Shown here: positions 44,020-52,314 of the stretch, piece after piece
Numbering within the stretch: the stretch's first letter is position 1
How the letters are laid out: each line of letters begins with the position of its first letter
NCBI RefSeq assembly: GCF_016725325.1
Contig: NZ_CP068083.1
Span: 3,348,001 to 3,412,000 of the forward strand
Direction of reading: 5' to 3'
Origin: Sphingobacterium spiritivorum
Lineage (GTDB): Bacteria; Bacteroidota; Bacteroidia; Sphingobacteriales; Sphingobacteriaceae
DNA length: 64,000 nt
The notes under the pieces: generated by a model
What the model was told of the DNA's origin: nothing
Database searches by the model: none
The model's input: only the letters and a program-made list of their open reading frames with translations
Translations under genes and position numbers: made by a program

Positions 44020-44643
44020 ATGAAAGACAAGAAGTTAATAGCGGTTATAACAGGAGATTTGATAGATTCAAGAAAAGTGGATGCAGCGATATGGATGCCG
44101 GTTCTGGATGATGCATTGAAGCATATCAGTAGCCGTTATGATATTTACAGAGGAGATAGTTTTCAGGCAGAGGTAGAATTAGAACAGGCTATACATCATC
44201 TTTTTTATATTAAAGCGAAGATTAAGAGTCTGAAAAATCTGGATGTACGGATGACTATGGGTATCGGAACGGTCGATTATCAGGATGCACATGTGAGGAC
44301 ATCAGCGGGGGATGCATTTTTATTTGCCGGAGAACGATTTGATACGCTGAAGAAAGAAACTGTAGCCATCAGAAGTCCCTGGTCAGATCTGGATGAAGGG
44401 ATAGAGCTGATGCTGCAATTAAGTATGGAAATTGCAGGACGGTGGACCGAAAATATGGCTGAAGCAGTTGCTGTAAGCCTTCTGCATCCGGGCATGAACC
44501 AACATGAACTTGCTGCAGTGTTGAACCGGAAATATCAAAGTCAGGTAAGTACAGAACTCAACAAAGCAGGATATTCTAAAATAAATCGTGTCATCGATTA
44601 TTGTACGGAACAAATACTTAAAAAATGTTATATACAGGACTGA
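44020..44643 (+). CDS. satD: SatD family protein
   Basis: This encodes 207 residues from the ATG at 44020 (MKDKKLIAVITGDLIDSRK); the frame is open to 43972 but that includes the operator. It has the SatD pattern: ITGDLIDSR, YRGDSFQAEV, GIGTVDY and SAGDAFLFAGERF. The C-terminal part (about 150-200, NQHELAAVLNRKYQSQVS) looks like a helix-turn-helix, so it may bind DNA. The pair SatD-DUF3307 is widely conserved; the function is unknown. It overlaps the next gene by 19 bases. Confidence 0.85.
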   Translation: MKDKKLIAVITGDLIDSRKVDAAIWMPVLDDALKHISSRYDIYRGDSFQAEVELEQAIHHLFYIKAKIKSLKNLDVRMTMGIGTVDYQDAHVRTSAGDAFLFAGERFDTLKKETVAIRSPWSDLDEGIELMLQLSMEIAGRWTENMAEAVAVSLLHPGMNQHELAAVLNRKYQSQVSTELNKAGYSKINRVIDYCTEQILKKCYIQD

Positions 44644-45353
44644 TCTTATTTGTAGCTCATATATTGGGCGATTTTGTCTTCCAGCCAAAAAAATGGGTGG
44701 ATGGAAGAGCGCATCACATCCGTTATATTTTTTATCATGTAGGTGTTCATGCTGCATTATTATGTTTGTTTTTTATTAGAGATTTATCACACTGGTGGCC
44801 GGCAATAGCTGTGATTGTGTTGTCTCACCTTGCAATTGACAGCCTTAAGGTTTCTCTGGAACGTAAAATGAACAGCAACCCATTATTACTGTTCAGCATT
44901 GATCAGCTACTCCATTTGACAGTACTTGCAGCTGTACTTGGATGTCACTATGGTATTCCGGAGAGTTTTATATCTTCGATATGGTCTGTACAGGCACAGA
45001 TACTTCTGATTGGATTTTTGTTGACCGCATTTGTTTCTCCTATCGTACTTCGTGTCTTTTTCAGCAAATGGAATCAATCTGCCGAGGTCAATGCCCAAAG
45101 GCAAGATTCATTGATCGATGCAGGATGGATTATAGGAGTGCTTGAGCGTCTTCTTATTGTGTTTTTTGTAAATATTAATTTTTTAGAAGGAATAGGCTTT
45201 CTGTTAGCAGCGAAATCAATTTTCAGATTTGGAGATTTAGCCAATGCAAAAGATAAAAAATTCACAGAGTATGTACTCGTAGGTACATTGGCCAGTTTTG
45301 TGATGGCAATAGGAATTGGCTTTTTGATCAAATGGCTGCTAAGAATGGTATAA
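44625..45353 (+). CDS. DUF3307 family membrane protein
   Basis: This 242-residue protein has about six membrane helices. The N-terminus, LFVAHILGDFVFQPKKWVDGR, then HHIRYIFYHVGVHAAL and HLAIDSLK, matches the DUF3307 family, with conserved His and Asp residues in the first helices. It is coupled to satD by a 19-base overlap. Function is unknown. After it come about 279 bases without a gene, containing a promoter and leader hairpin for the hydroxylase. Confidence 0.85.
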   Translation: MLYTGLILFVAHILGDFVFQPKKWVDGRAHHIRYIFYHVGVHAALLCLFFIRDLSHWWPAIAVIVLSHLAIDSLKVSLERKMNSNPLLLFSIDQLLHLTVLAAVLGCHYGIPESFISSIWSVQAQILLIGFLLTAFVSPIVLRVFFSKWNQSAEVNAQRQDSLIDAGWIIGVLERLLIVFFVNINFLEGIGFLLAAKSIFRFGDLANAKDKKFTEYVLVGTLASFVMAIGIGFLIKWLLRMV

Positions 45354-45521
45354 TATCTTATTTACGGACAAAAATAGCCTTCTTAAAATTGATTCCCTGC
45401 ATCTGACAGATTCTTGCTTGTTATACTCAGGATGCCGTTAAATGAGATTATTTAATTTTGGCATTCTATTATATAATTCCCAAATACAGCTTACTTCGGT
45501 AATTTGTTTTAAATAAATCTT

Positions 45522-45580
45522 TATATTTGCAGATTAAGCAGACAATCTGACTTTTTGATGATTTTCATTATAAAGTCAGA
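45522..45580 (+). promoter_or_regulatory. promoter box and leader hairpin before the fatty acid hydroxylase
   Basis: TATATTTG (45522-45529) is a perfect -7 box. About 17 bases downstream is a hairpin with arms TCTGACTTT (45546-45554) and AAAGTCAGA (45572-45580), leaving a 5' leader of about 100 bases. A TTTG at 45503-45506 is closer than the usual 19 bases. A regulatory leader is possible. Confidence 0.45.
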
Positions 45581-45632
45581 ATTGTAGCTTTGTTGTTCAA
45601 ATTTTAGTGTTTAGATTCTTATCAAAAAGGAA

Positions 45633-46301
45633 ATGGCAAAGAAAAATTACATATCAAATTCTACGGAATCCACACGAATGTTTAAGAATGATTTTTTGGA
45701 ATCATTGACTAAGGTTCACTATTCTGTACCGATTATATTTTATCTTCCCGTAATCATTTATTTTTCATGGAAGGCCCTGGGGCCAGGTGAAATGGGTGTA
45801 TGGATGTATATTGGGTATTTTGTTTTCGGGCTCGCTTTCTGGACTATTTTTGAGTATGCCCTGCATCGCTGGGTTTTTCATTATCATCCAAAAGGAAAGC
45901 TTTTAAAACGTGTTCATTGGATTTTTCATGGTATTCATCACGATTATCCTAAAGATCGTCTTCGTCTGGTCATGCCGTTGTCAGCAAGTATTCCATTGGC
46001 AACACTGGTTTATTTTATGTTCAGCTTATTTTTTAGTAATCAATTTATATTAGCTGCATTCTTTGCTGGTTTTATGATTGGTTACCTTATCTATGACGAA
46101 TCTCATTATGCTATGCATCATGCCAATTTCAAAAGTGGTATTATGAAGCGTATCAAACAACATCATATGTTACACCATTATCAGGATCCTGAAAAGGGAT
46201 TCGGGGTAAGTTCTGCTGTATGGGATGTCGTGTTTGACTCCGGCTTTGAAGAGAAAAAAGAAAAGGAAAAGCAACAAACAGAAAAGGAACAACTTTCGTA
46301 A
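45633..46301 (+). CDS. fatty acid hydroxylase / sterol desaturase family membrane protein
   Basis: This 222-residue membrane protein has the histidine boxes of the diiron fatty acid hydroxylase superfamily: HRWVFHYH, HWIFHGIHHDYP, HYAMHHANF and HHMLHHYQD. Four membrane segments surround them. The sequence is close to the eukaryotic FA2H type that 2-hydroxylates sphingolipid acyl chains. Since Sphingobacterium makes sphingolipids, a role in ceramide hydroxylation is plausible but inferred. The C-terminus is a charged Lys/Glu tail. It ends in a perfect terminator. Confidence 0.9.
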   Translation: MAKKNYISNSTESTRMFKNDFLESLTKVHYSVPIIFYLPVIIYFSWKALGPGEMGVWMYIGYFVFGLAFWTIFEYALHRWVFHYHPKGKLLKRVHWIFHGIHHDYPKDRLRLVMPLSASIPLATLVYFMFSLFFSNQFILAAFFAGFMIGYLIYDESHYAMHHANFKSGIMKRIKQHHMLHHYQDPEKGFGVSSAVWDVVFDSGFEEKKEKEKQQTEKEQLS

Positions 46302-46306
46302 AGTAG

Positions 46307-46343
46307 AAAAGAACGGTAATGCAAAAAACATTACCGTTCTTTT
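46307..46343. terminator. bidirectional intrinsic terminator
   Basis: Arms 46307-46321 (AAAAGAACGGTAATG) and 46329-46343 are perfect complements with T-runs on both strands. It serves the hydroxylase and the convergent methyltransferase, whose stop codon is adjacent. Confidence 0.85.
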
Positions 46344-46922
46344 TTATCTTTTCACAGCAACGATCACACCAGTAGACCAGTGAAGACGTGTAAGGCTGAG
46401 ATCAGCCCGGTTGTCCAGGTCACGAATCAGATGACGAACCTTTTGGTCATGTCCATCCGGCCAGTTGGGCTGCGGTAAGAGGTCATCTATAAAGTAAATG
46501 CCTCCTTTATCCAGCATAGCAAGACATGTTTCCAGTTCCAGAAATTTTCCGTGCCAGGTATCCGCAAAAATAAAATCAAATTTTAATTCTTTATTCTCAA
46601 GAAGCCATTCTCCGGCATCCTGTTGTACTAATGTAAGACGAGGATCTGAAGACAGATATTCCTGCGCGATTGTTAGAAAAGCCGGATCATGATCCACAGA
46701 CAGCAATGCAGAACGTTCATCCATGCCGGATAACAGCCAGGAAGTAGATAAGCCTGTACCTGTCCCAAGTTCTAAAAAACGGGCATTCTGTTTGGAGGCA
46801 GCAAGCGTCTTTAATAAAGAGCCGGTATGAATATCACTGGCCATATTGAAGCCGGAATTGCGTGTTCGAAGAAGGATATCCGTGAATTTATCCGGATAGG
46901 AATAGGTTTCAGAGTTTAACAT
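46344..46922 (-). CDS. class I SAM-dependent O-methyltransferase
   Basis: This 192-residue protein has the SAM-binding motif ELGTGTGLSTSWLL (about residues 56-69), acidic motif SVDHDP after strand 2, and DFIFADTWHGKF in the position of the metal-binding motif of the O-methyltransferase (COMT-like) family. Substrate is unknown. It stands alone on the minus strand and diverges from the serine hydrolase gene. Confidence 0.82.
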   Translation of the reverse strand: MLNSETYSYPDKFTDILLRTRNSGFNMASDIHTGSLLKTLAASKQNARFLELGTGTGLSTSWLLSGMDERSALLSVDHDPAFLTIAQEYLSSDPRLTLVQQDAGEWLLENKELKFDFIFADTWHGKFLELETCLAMLDKGGIYFIDDLLPQPNWPDGHDQKVRHLIRDLDNRADLSLTRLHWSTGVIVAVKR

Positions 46923-47001
46923 ATTTTTAGCCTATGGTTAGCATAAAATCGATCAGATATATAAAAATATGTAAATTAGATGAGATTATAACCCAAACCC
47001 T

Positions 47002-48135
47002 ATGTCCGATATCCAAAAAATTATACTACCTCTGCTTTTTATCTTTTCTTCAGCAAGTATTTACGCCCAGCATTCCGTAACGGCCAAATCTATTCAGCAG
47101 ATTGCTGAAAAATATCAGGCAGTAGGAGTGGCCGCAGTCGTTGTGAAAGATAATAAGATTGTGTTCACAAACAATTATGGATATCAGGATCGGGATACCC
47201 ACCATGTCCTGAATGACTCTACATTGTTTAGAATCGCTTCTATCTCAAAATCATTTTCAGCTACTGCTGTTATGCAACTTGTTGAGGCCGGTCGTTTGTC
47301 TTTAAAGGATGATTGCAGTCAGTTGATAGGTTTTCCTGTACGTAATCCCCGATTTCCGGATCAGATTATAACATTGGAAATGTTGTTGTCACATACATCA
47401 GGAATCAATGATAAAAACGGATATTTCGATCTGGATGTGATCAATCCGCAAAAGAATAAAAACTGGTCGGATAGTTACAATGCGTATGCTCCCGGTAAAG
47501 GCTATCAATATTGTAATCTCAATTTTAATATGGTGGGTGCTATAATTGAAAAAATATCAGATCAGCGTTTTGATAAGTATGTAGCAGAACACATCTTGCG
47601 TCCGTTGGATCTGTACGGAGGTTATTATGTTGATGCTCTGGATCGTTCCAGATTTGCGACACTATACGCTTATCAAGATGGCAAATTTGTGCCACAACCT
47701 GCAGCGTATAATCCGCGTAGCGAAGAAATAAGTAGCTATGAGTTGGGACATTCCACTCCTTTGTTTTCACCGACCGGGGGCATGAAAATTTCAGCAAGAG
47801 ATCTTGCACAGTATATGATCATGCACATGAATTACGGACATGGCAACGGCAAAAAAATAATAAGCAAACGTAGTGCAGTAGCCATGCAGACAAAACGTAG
47901 TGATGAGGAAAATTATGGTCTGGCACTTTGGAGTACAGATAGTCTTATCCCTCAGGTACATCTTACGGGACATACAGGCTCAGCATACGGGTTATACAGC
48001 ACCATGTTCTTTAATCCAAAACATAAATATGGTTTTGTCGTTATTACAAATGGGTGCAGGTTATCCGAAACATCAGGATTTAACATGATGTTAAAGGAAA
48101 TTGTAAATGTGTTATATCAGGATTTTATTAAATAG
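47002..48135 (+). CDS. serine hydrolase, class C beta-lactamase-like
   Basis: This 377-residue protein has a signal peptide ending near AQHSV. It has the three motifs of the beta-lactamase/penicillin-binding-protein fold: SISK (SxxK in RIASISKSFSA), YCN (YxN in GYQYCNLNF) and HTG (LTGHTGSAYG). LLSHTSGI is also typical. Such proteins are usually peptidases or esterases, not true beta-lactamases. It is exported and monocistronic. Confidence 0.9.
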   Translation: MSDIQKIILPLLFIFSSASIYAQHSVTAKSIQQIAEKYQAVGVAAVVVKDNKIVFTNNYGYQDRDTHHVLNDSTLFRIASISKSFSATAVMQLVEAGRLSLKDDCSQLIGFPVRNPRFPDQIITLEMLLSHTSGINDKNGYFDLDVINPQKNKNWSDSYNAYAPGKGYQYCNLNFNMVGAIIEKISDQRFDKYVAEHILRPLDLYGGYYVDALDRSRFATLYAYQDGKFVPQPAAYNPRSEEISSYELGHSTPLFSPTGGMKISARDLAQYMIMHMNYGHGNGKKIISKRSAVAMQTKRSDEENYGLALWSTDSLIPQVHLTGHTGSAYGLYSTMFFNPKHKYGFVVITNGCRLSETSGFNMMLKEIVNVLYQDFIK

Positions 48136-48207
48136 GCCTGTACTCTGCGATTGGCGCGAAATTTGAATTTAACATTTACACTGGCGTAACTTTTAGAAAA
48201 TATCAAT

Positions 48208-48242
48208 ATCTTAATATTGTTATAATTCTGCGTTACGCAGAA
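48208..48242. repeat. two adjacent palindromes upstream of the 48280 gene
   Basis: CAATAT-CTTA-ATATTG is followed by TTCTGCG-TTA-CGCAGAA (48226-48242). They lie in the 144-base gap after the hydrolase gene, about 40 bases before the next start, and may be operators. Confidence 0.35.
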
Positions 48243-48279
48243 AATGATATCGTATTTAATAACGTAAATTATAACTATT

Positions 48280-48777
48280 ATGCACAAACTCATTTTAATA
48301 GCTTTATTGATCGTTGCAAAGTCGGCGTATGCCCAGAAAGTGGATTTGGATCAGGTGAGAAAAGATTTCAATAAAGGTGTTAAAAATGAAGACCTTTGTA
48401 AGAACCATCTGGAGATGTTGAAAAAGAATGCCAAATCCCCGGAAGAGTTGGGCTATTATGCCGCATATCATATGTTTATGGCTAATCATACGGGTAATCC
48501 TTTCAAAAAAATGAGTTATTTTAAAGGAGGAAGAAAGGTGCTGGAAGATGTAATTAAGAAAAATCCACAAAATATAGAATTGCGTTTTATTCGTTTATGT
48601 ATTCAGTTTTATATTCCCAAGTTTCTCAATTACCATGATAATATAGAGACAGACAAAGATTTTGTCATGAATAACCTTTATAAAATGAAGGACAATGACG
48701 TAAAGCAATTGATCTTTAATTATTTAAAAGGAGCTAATATGTATACCAATGAAGAGTTGGCTCTATTGGGAAGATAA
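48280..48777 (+). CDS. secreted protein of unknown function
   Basis: This 165-residue protein has a signal peptide (MHKLILIALLIVAKSAYA, then QKVDL). The mature part is helical and Lys/Asn-rich, with a central YYAAYHMFMANHTGNPFKK and AYLR-like LRFIRLCIQFYIPKFLNY. Similar small exported proteins occur in many Bacteroidota, but I know of no function. No operon partner is evident; 192 bases without clear features follow. Confidence 0.65.
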   Translation: MHKLILIALLIVAKSAYAQKVDLDQVRKDFNKGVKNEDLCKNHLEMLKKNAKSPEELGYYAAYHMFMANHTGNPFKKMSYFKGGRKVLEDVIKKNPQNIELRFIRLCIQFYIPKFLNYHDNIETDKDFVMNNLYKMKDNDVKQLIFNYLKGANMYTNEELALLGR

Positions 48778-48969
48778 ACGTAATCCTTATTTTCTGTTTC
48801 CCTATCGTAAAATTGTTTCAAAACATACTTTTTGGAGTACTATTTGCTATATTCAGACGTATGGAATGGAATAATATGCAGTGTATTATCTTTACCGTAA
48901 TGTATTGGAATAATAATAAATGCAATATTCATTTAGATCATTATTCTACAGAATTTAAATTACAGAAAC

Positions 48970-49641
48970 ATGAAAAAAATAATCGTAATCGGCCTTTTGT
49001 TTATGTTGGCCAAAGTGAGTATGGCGCAAACGAGAGAAGTCGGTCCTTTTGCCAAAGTAGAAGTTACAGATAAGATCAGTGTTGAACTGATTAACAGCAG
49101 TACATATAAAGTAGTTATTTCAGGAAATCCGTCTAATGAAGTAGATGTCATTCAGAAGAATGGAACATTACGGCTTAAAATGAATACATTAAACATGATG
49201 AATGGAGAGGGAATACATATTAAAGTGTATGGAAATGATATCAGTGAATTGACCGCAAAGAAGGGGGCGAGTGTGAAGGTAAATGATGATGAGGCCCTAA
49301 GCCGGAATATGCTAAATCTGTCAGCTTCAGAAGGAGGGTTGTTAAGTCTGAATGTATCAGGTCAGGAAATCAAAGTCAGTGCGAGTAAAGGAGGTACTGT
49401 ACAGGCGGGTGGCAAATCACCACGTCAGGAAGTTCAGTTGACATTCGGAGGTAATTATGAAGGACGATCACTGGTCTCAGAAAATGCAAAAGTTACGGTG
49501 AATGGTGGGGGAAAATGCGAAGTAAATGTAAAGCAAACTATTGATTCACAGGTAAGGGCAGGAGGTATCATTCATGTATATGGCAATCCGGCTCAGCGTA
49601 ACGAGAAAAAACTCGCAGGCGGAACTATAGAATATAAGTAA
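48970..49641 (+). CDS. GIN-domain (DUF2807) secreted protein
   Basis: This 223-residue protein has a signal peptide (MKKIIVIGLLFMLAKVSMA, then QTREVG). The mature region starts VGPFAKVEVTDKISVEL, the usual beginning of the head GIN domain, and continues as a repetitive beta-helix-like structure (VSGQEIKVSASKGGTVQ, VTVNGGGKCEVNVKQ). The family is exported and of unknown function. It is alone here. Confidence 0.85.
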   Translation: MKKIIVIGLLFMLAKVSMAQTREVGPFAKVEVTDKISVELINSSTYKVVISGNPSNEVDVIQKNGTLRLKMNTLNMMNGEGIHIKVYGNDISELTAKKGASVKVNDDEALSRNMLNLSASEGGLLSLNVSGQEIKVSASKGGTVQAGGKSPRQEVQLTFGGNYEGRSLVSENAKVTVNGGGKCEVNVKQTIDSQVRAGGIIHVYGNPAQRNEKKLAGGTIEYK

Positions 49642-49769
49642 TACTACAATTCAATCCGGATAACTGTTCGTTTGTTTAAATATAAAGCAGGTGATCCCTG
49701 TTCTGATCATATAATATTCGCAGATAAGCTGTATTATTGCTTATTATAACCTTTGAGGGAGGTAAAATA

Positions 49770-50693
49770 GTGACAAGAGAAGAATCTTCTGATGACAAAT
49801 TTAATATTAAGAGCTACCTGATCATTAGTGCAGTAGGAGCAGTGCTATTGGTTGCGCTTACGGTATTTGTTATGAAGATCTTTATGGAACCTGAAAAAAA
49901 AATCAGAGCCAAGGTCTTTAATCAGGATATGACACTCAATCAGGATCTGATCTATATCGATAACACAGTTGGTGCACAAAAATGGCACTGGGATTTTGGA
50001 AATGGCGATGTGTCTACGCAGCAGGATGGTAAATACAGATATAAATCAGCCGGAACTTATGTCGTACGTCTGGTCGTCAATGACAATCTACACGAACAAT
50101 TTTTTGTAACGGTAAAAGATTCTGTAGCTAAAGTCGTAGACAGCGTTTTACAGGTATCAGGTCCATCAACCGGAACTATTCTAAAAGAGGTGAGGCTGGA
50201 AGTAGATGGTCCGGGAGAAATCTACCAGTGGCAGTTTGGTGAAAGCGGTAAGGTAGATGTTATCGGCAAGGTTGCGCAGTATACCTATTCCAAACCGGGA
50301 AGGTATCGTGTAAAAGTTAAATCGGACAAAACCTTATCTTATACCTATCATACTATAGAAATAGATGGAGCCAAAACAGATAGTCTGGATAGTCTGGCGG
50401 CCGAAAATCAGGTGCAGAAAGTTGCAGTAGATGATCTGAAAGCACAATTGCAGGCTATTGCTGACGGAGGAGATTTCAATGTGAGATACAGCTATATTTT
50501 AAGTAAGTTTTTTTGTAAAAATGAACGTACAGGAGTAACTATCAAAAGTGGTGGTGCAATCAAGCAACAGGATATCTACAGTTACTGTATAGGACTCACG
50601 TTTGGAGGGGGAGTGAAGATTGATAATATACTTCTGATGAGAGTGCCGAATTCTACTTGTTATCAATCTTTGATTGTGACACAACATAAATAG
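49770..50693 (+). CDS. single-pass membrane protein with two PKD domains
   Basis: This encodes about 307 residues from the GTG at 49770, chosen because GGGAGG lies 6 bases before it; a TTG at 49737 is in frame. After a short cytoplasmic part there is one membrane helix (YLIISAVGAVLLVALTVFV). Two PKD-type beta sandwiches follow (WHWDFGNGDVSTQQDGKY and YQWQFGESGKVD with YTYSKPGRYRVKV). A helical linker and a C-terminal domain with several cysteines complete it. Bacteroidota T6SS loci contain PKD proteins of this kind, but no other T6SS gene is present here. Function is unknown. Confidence 0.72.
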   Translation: MTREESSDDKFNIKSYLIISAVGAVLLVALTVFVMKIFMEPEKKIRAKVFNQDMTLNQDLIYIDNTVGAQKWHWDFGNGDVSTQQDGKYRYKSAGTYVVRLVVNDNLHEQFFVTVKDSVAKVVDSVLQVSGPSTGTILKEVRLEVDGPGEIYQWQFGESGKVDVIGKVAQYTYSKPGRYRVKVKSDKTLSYTYHTIEIDGAKTDSLDSLAAENQVQKVAVDDLKAQLQAIADGGDFNVRYSYILSKFFCKNERTGVTIKSGGAIKQQDIYSYCIGLTFGGGVKIDNILLMRVPNSTCYQSLIVTQHK

Positions 50694-50748
50694 AAACATT
50701 CCATAAACCTGAGTTCAGTCGCAGGCCTATGGAATGTAAGTGTATTTT

Positions 50749-52140
50749 TTACTTCAGCTCTTTTATTTTAATAGATCGAAAAGAGACATTGTTGCCATGA
50801 TCCTGCAAAAGGATATGTCCCTGTGGCGCCTGACCAAAGTTTTTCCAGTCTTTGTATTTACTTCCTGCTACCAGATCCAAATATTCCTTAGAGCCCCTCA
50901 CATAAGATACCATAAGTTCTCCGTTGAGGTAATGTTCAACCCGATTATCGGGATAAACAACTACCCGTCCCGTATTCCATTCTCCGATTGGTTTTACAGC
51001 TCTTGCATTCTTTTTGGTAGTAATCAGATCGTAAAGTGAAGCAAGTGTTCGGTTTCCGTCTTTTCCCAGTTTAGCATCAGGATGTTCTTTATCATCCAGC
51101 ACCTGATATTCTAAACCTATAGCTGAACCTGATGTTTGTTCGTCAAGAGTGACAAAATATTTGACTCCGCTGTTAGCTCCCGGAGAAAGCTTGAACTGAA
51201 AAGACAAGTCAAAGGCCTTATACTGCGCATCAGTAACAATGTCACCTCCATTTGTAGACTCACCGCCTGTAGATGGCAGTACGGAAATATTGCCGTTTTT
51301 GATCTCCCAGCCTTTTGAAGGAAATTCTTTGCCTCGTGCGCTATGCCATCCCGCTGTGCTCTTCCCATCAAATAATAACTTATAACCGTTTTTTTGCTCT
51401 GACTGCGAAAGCTGGTTGAGGTGCAGGTTTGTAATATAAATATCTTTTGGAAATGCCTTTGGTTTTAGGTTTTCTGTCTGAATCCGGACATTTTTAAAAT
51501 ATACTTTTTTGCCGTCATCTGCATCTGTGATATTATGTACCTGCAGACCTATATATCCAGTCTGATCAATGGTGTCAATAACAGCTGCCGTAGGAATACC
51601 ATTTACCCAGGTTCTCACTTCATCACCGATCGCTTCAATACGAATGGTATTGTACTCATTCTTACGGAATGCTTTTTTAGCGTTTTGATTGAGATCCAGC
51701 GGATAGAGCCAGCCTCTCCGCGCTTCATCATAGATACCTCCTGTCCAGGCTCTTGCGGTTGGATCCACTTCAACCTGCTTGCCATACATACGGCCTCGCC
51801 CGTCATTGGCCTGCGGGTCAATGTGGCTTCTGATCTGTATGCCGGAATTGGTATTGTCACCTTCAAGTTTAACCTCCAGTTCCAGTATAAAGTCGCCATA
51901 CTCTTTTTCAGTTACTAAAAATGAATTAGGTGTTTTCTTTGTCATCGTACCTACGATAACACCATTCTCTACAATATAGGGAGCTTTACCTCCGACAGTT
52001 TTCCAACCGGCAAGAGTTTTACCGTCGAAAATGGAGGTAGCTTTATTTTGCTGAGCCTGTGTGATAAATGTGGTGGATGCAAGCAGACATCCGGTTGCAA
52101 GAATAATTTTTGAAATACAACTTAATTTTGCGTGTGTCAT
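50749..52140 (-). CDS. tandem DUF1080 (3-keto-disaccharide hydrolase-like) secreted protein
   Basis: This 463-residue protein has a signal peptide ending near TQAQQNK. Two copies of the concanavalin-like DUF1080 domain follow: the first with FDGKTLAGWKTVGGKAP and SGIQIRSH, the second with LLFDGKSTAGWHSARGK and SGVKYFVTL. DUF1080 proteins are 3-keto-glycoside hydrolases or lyases. It diverges from a Gfo/Idh/MocA oxidoreductase gene, the common pairing in 3-ketosugar metabolism, which supports a joint function. Confidence 0.92.
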   Translation of the reverse strand: MTHAKLSCISKIILATGCLLASTTFITQAQQNKATSIFDGKTLAGWKTVGGKAPYIVENGVIVGTMTKKTPNSFLVTEKEYGDFILELEVKLEGDNTNSGIQIRSHIDPQANDGRGRMYGKQVEVDPTARAWTGGIYDEARRGWLYPLDLNQNAKKAFRKNEYNTIRIEAIGDEVRTWVNGIPTAAVIDTIDQTGYIGLQVHNITDADDGKKVYFKNVRIQTENLKPKAFPKDIYITNLHLNQLSQSEQKNGYKLLFDGKSTAGWHSARGKEFPSKGWEIKNGNISVLPSTGGESTNGGDIVTDAQYKAFDLSFQFKLSPGANSGVKYFVTLDEQTSGSAIGLEYQVLDDKEHPDAKLGKDGNRTLASLYDLITTKKNARAVKPIGEWNTGRVVVYPDNRVEHYLNGELMVSYVRGSKEYLDLVAGSKYKDWKNFGQAPQGHILLQDHGNNVSFRSIKIKELK

Positions 52141-52314
52141 AATAGTTTAGGATTGTGAAGCCTTTAAAAAGTTTATTTTGGTGTTATAAAATTATCAATT
52201 TTATTCGAATTTTTATATAAAATTAATAAAAAGTGTTTAAATTAGAGATGTGAATTTAATTTTGTCTCTGTAAACCTGGACAAACTCTTAATTATAAACT
52301 TGTAATCTTAAATC

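Noticed and set aside
47002..48135. Antibiotic-resistance beta-lactamase
   Set aside because: The class C fold motifs are shared by many peptidases and esterases; nothing points to true beta-lactam hydrolysis.
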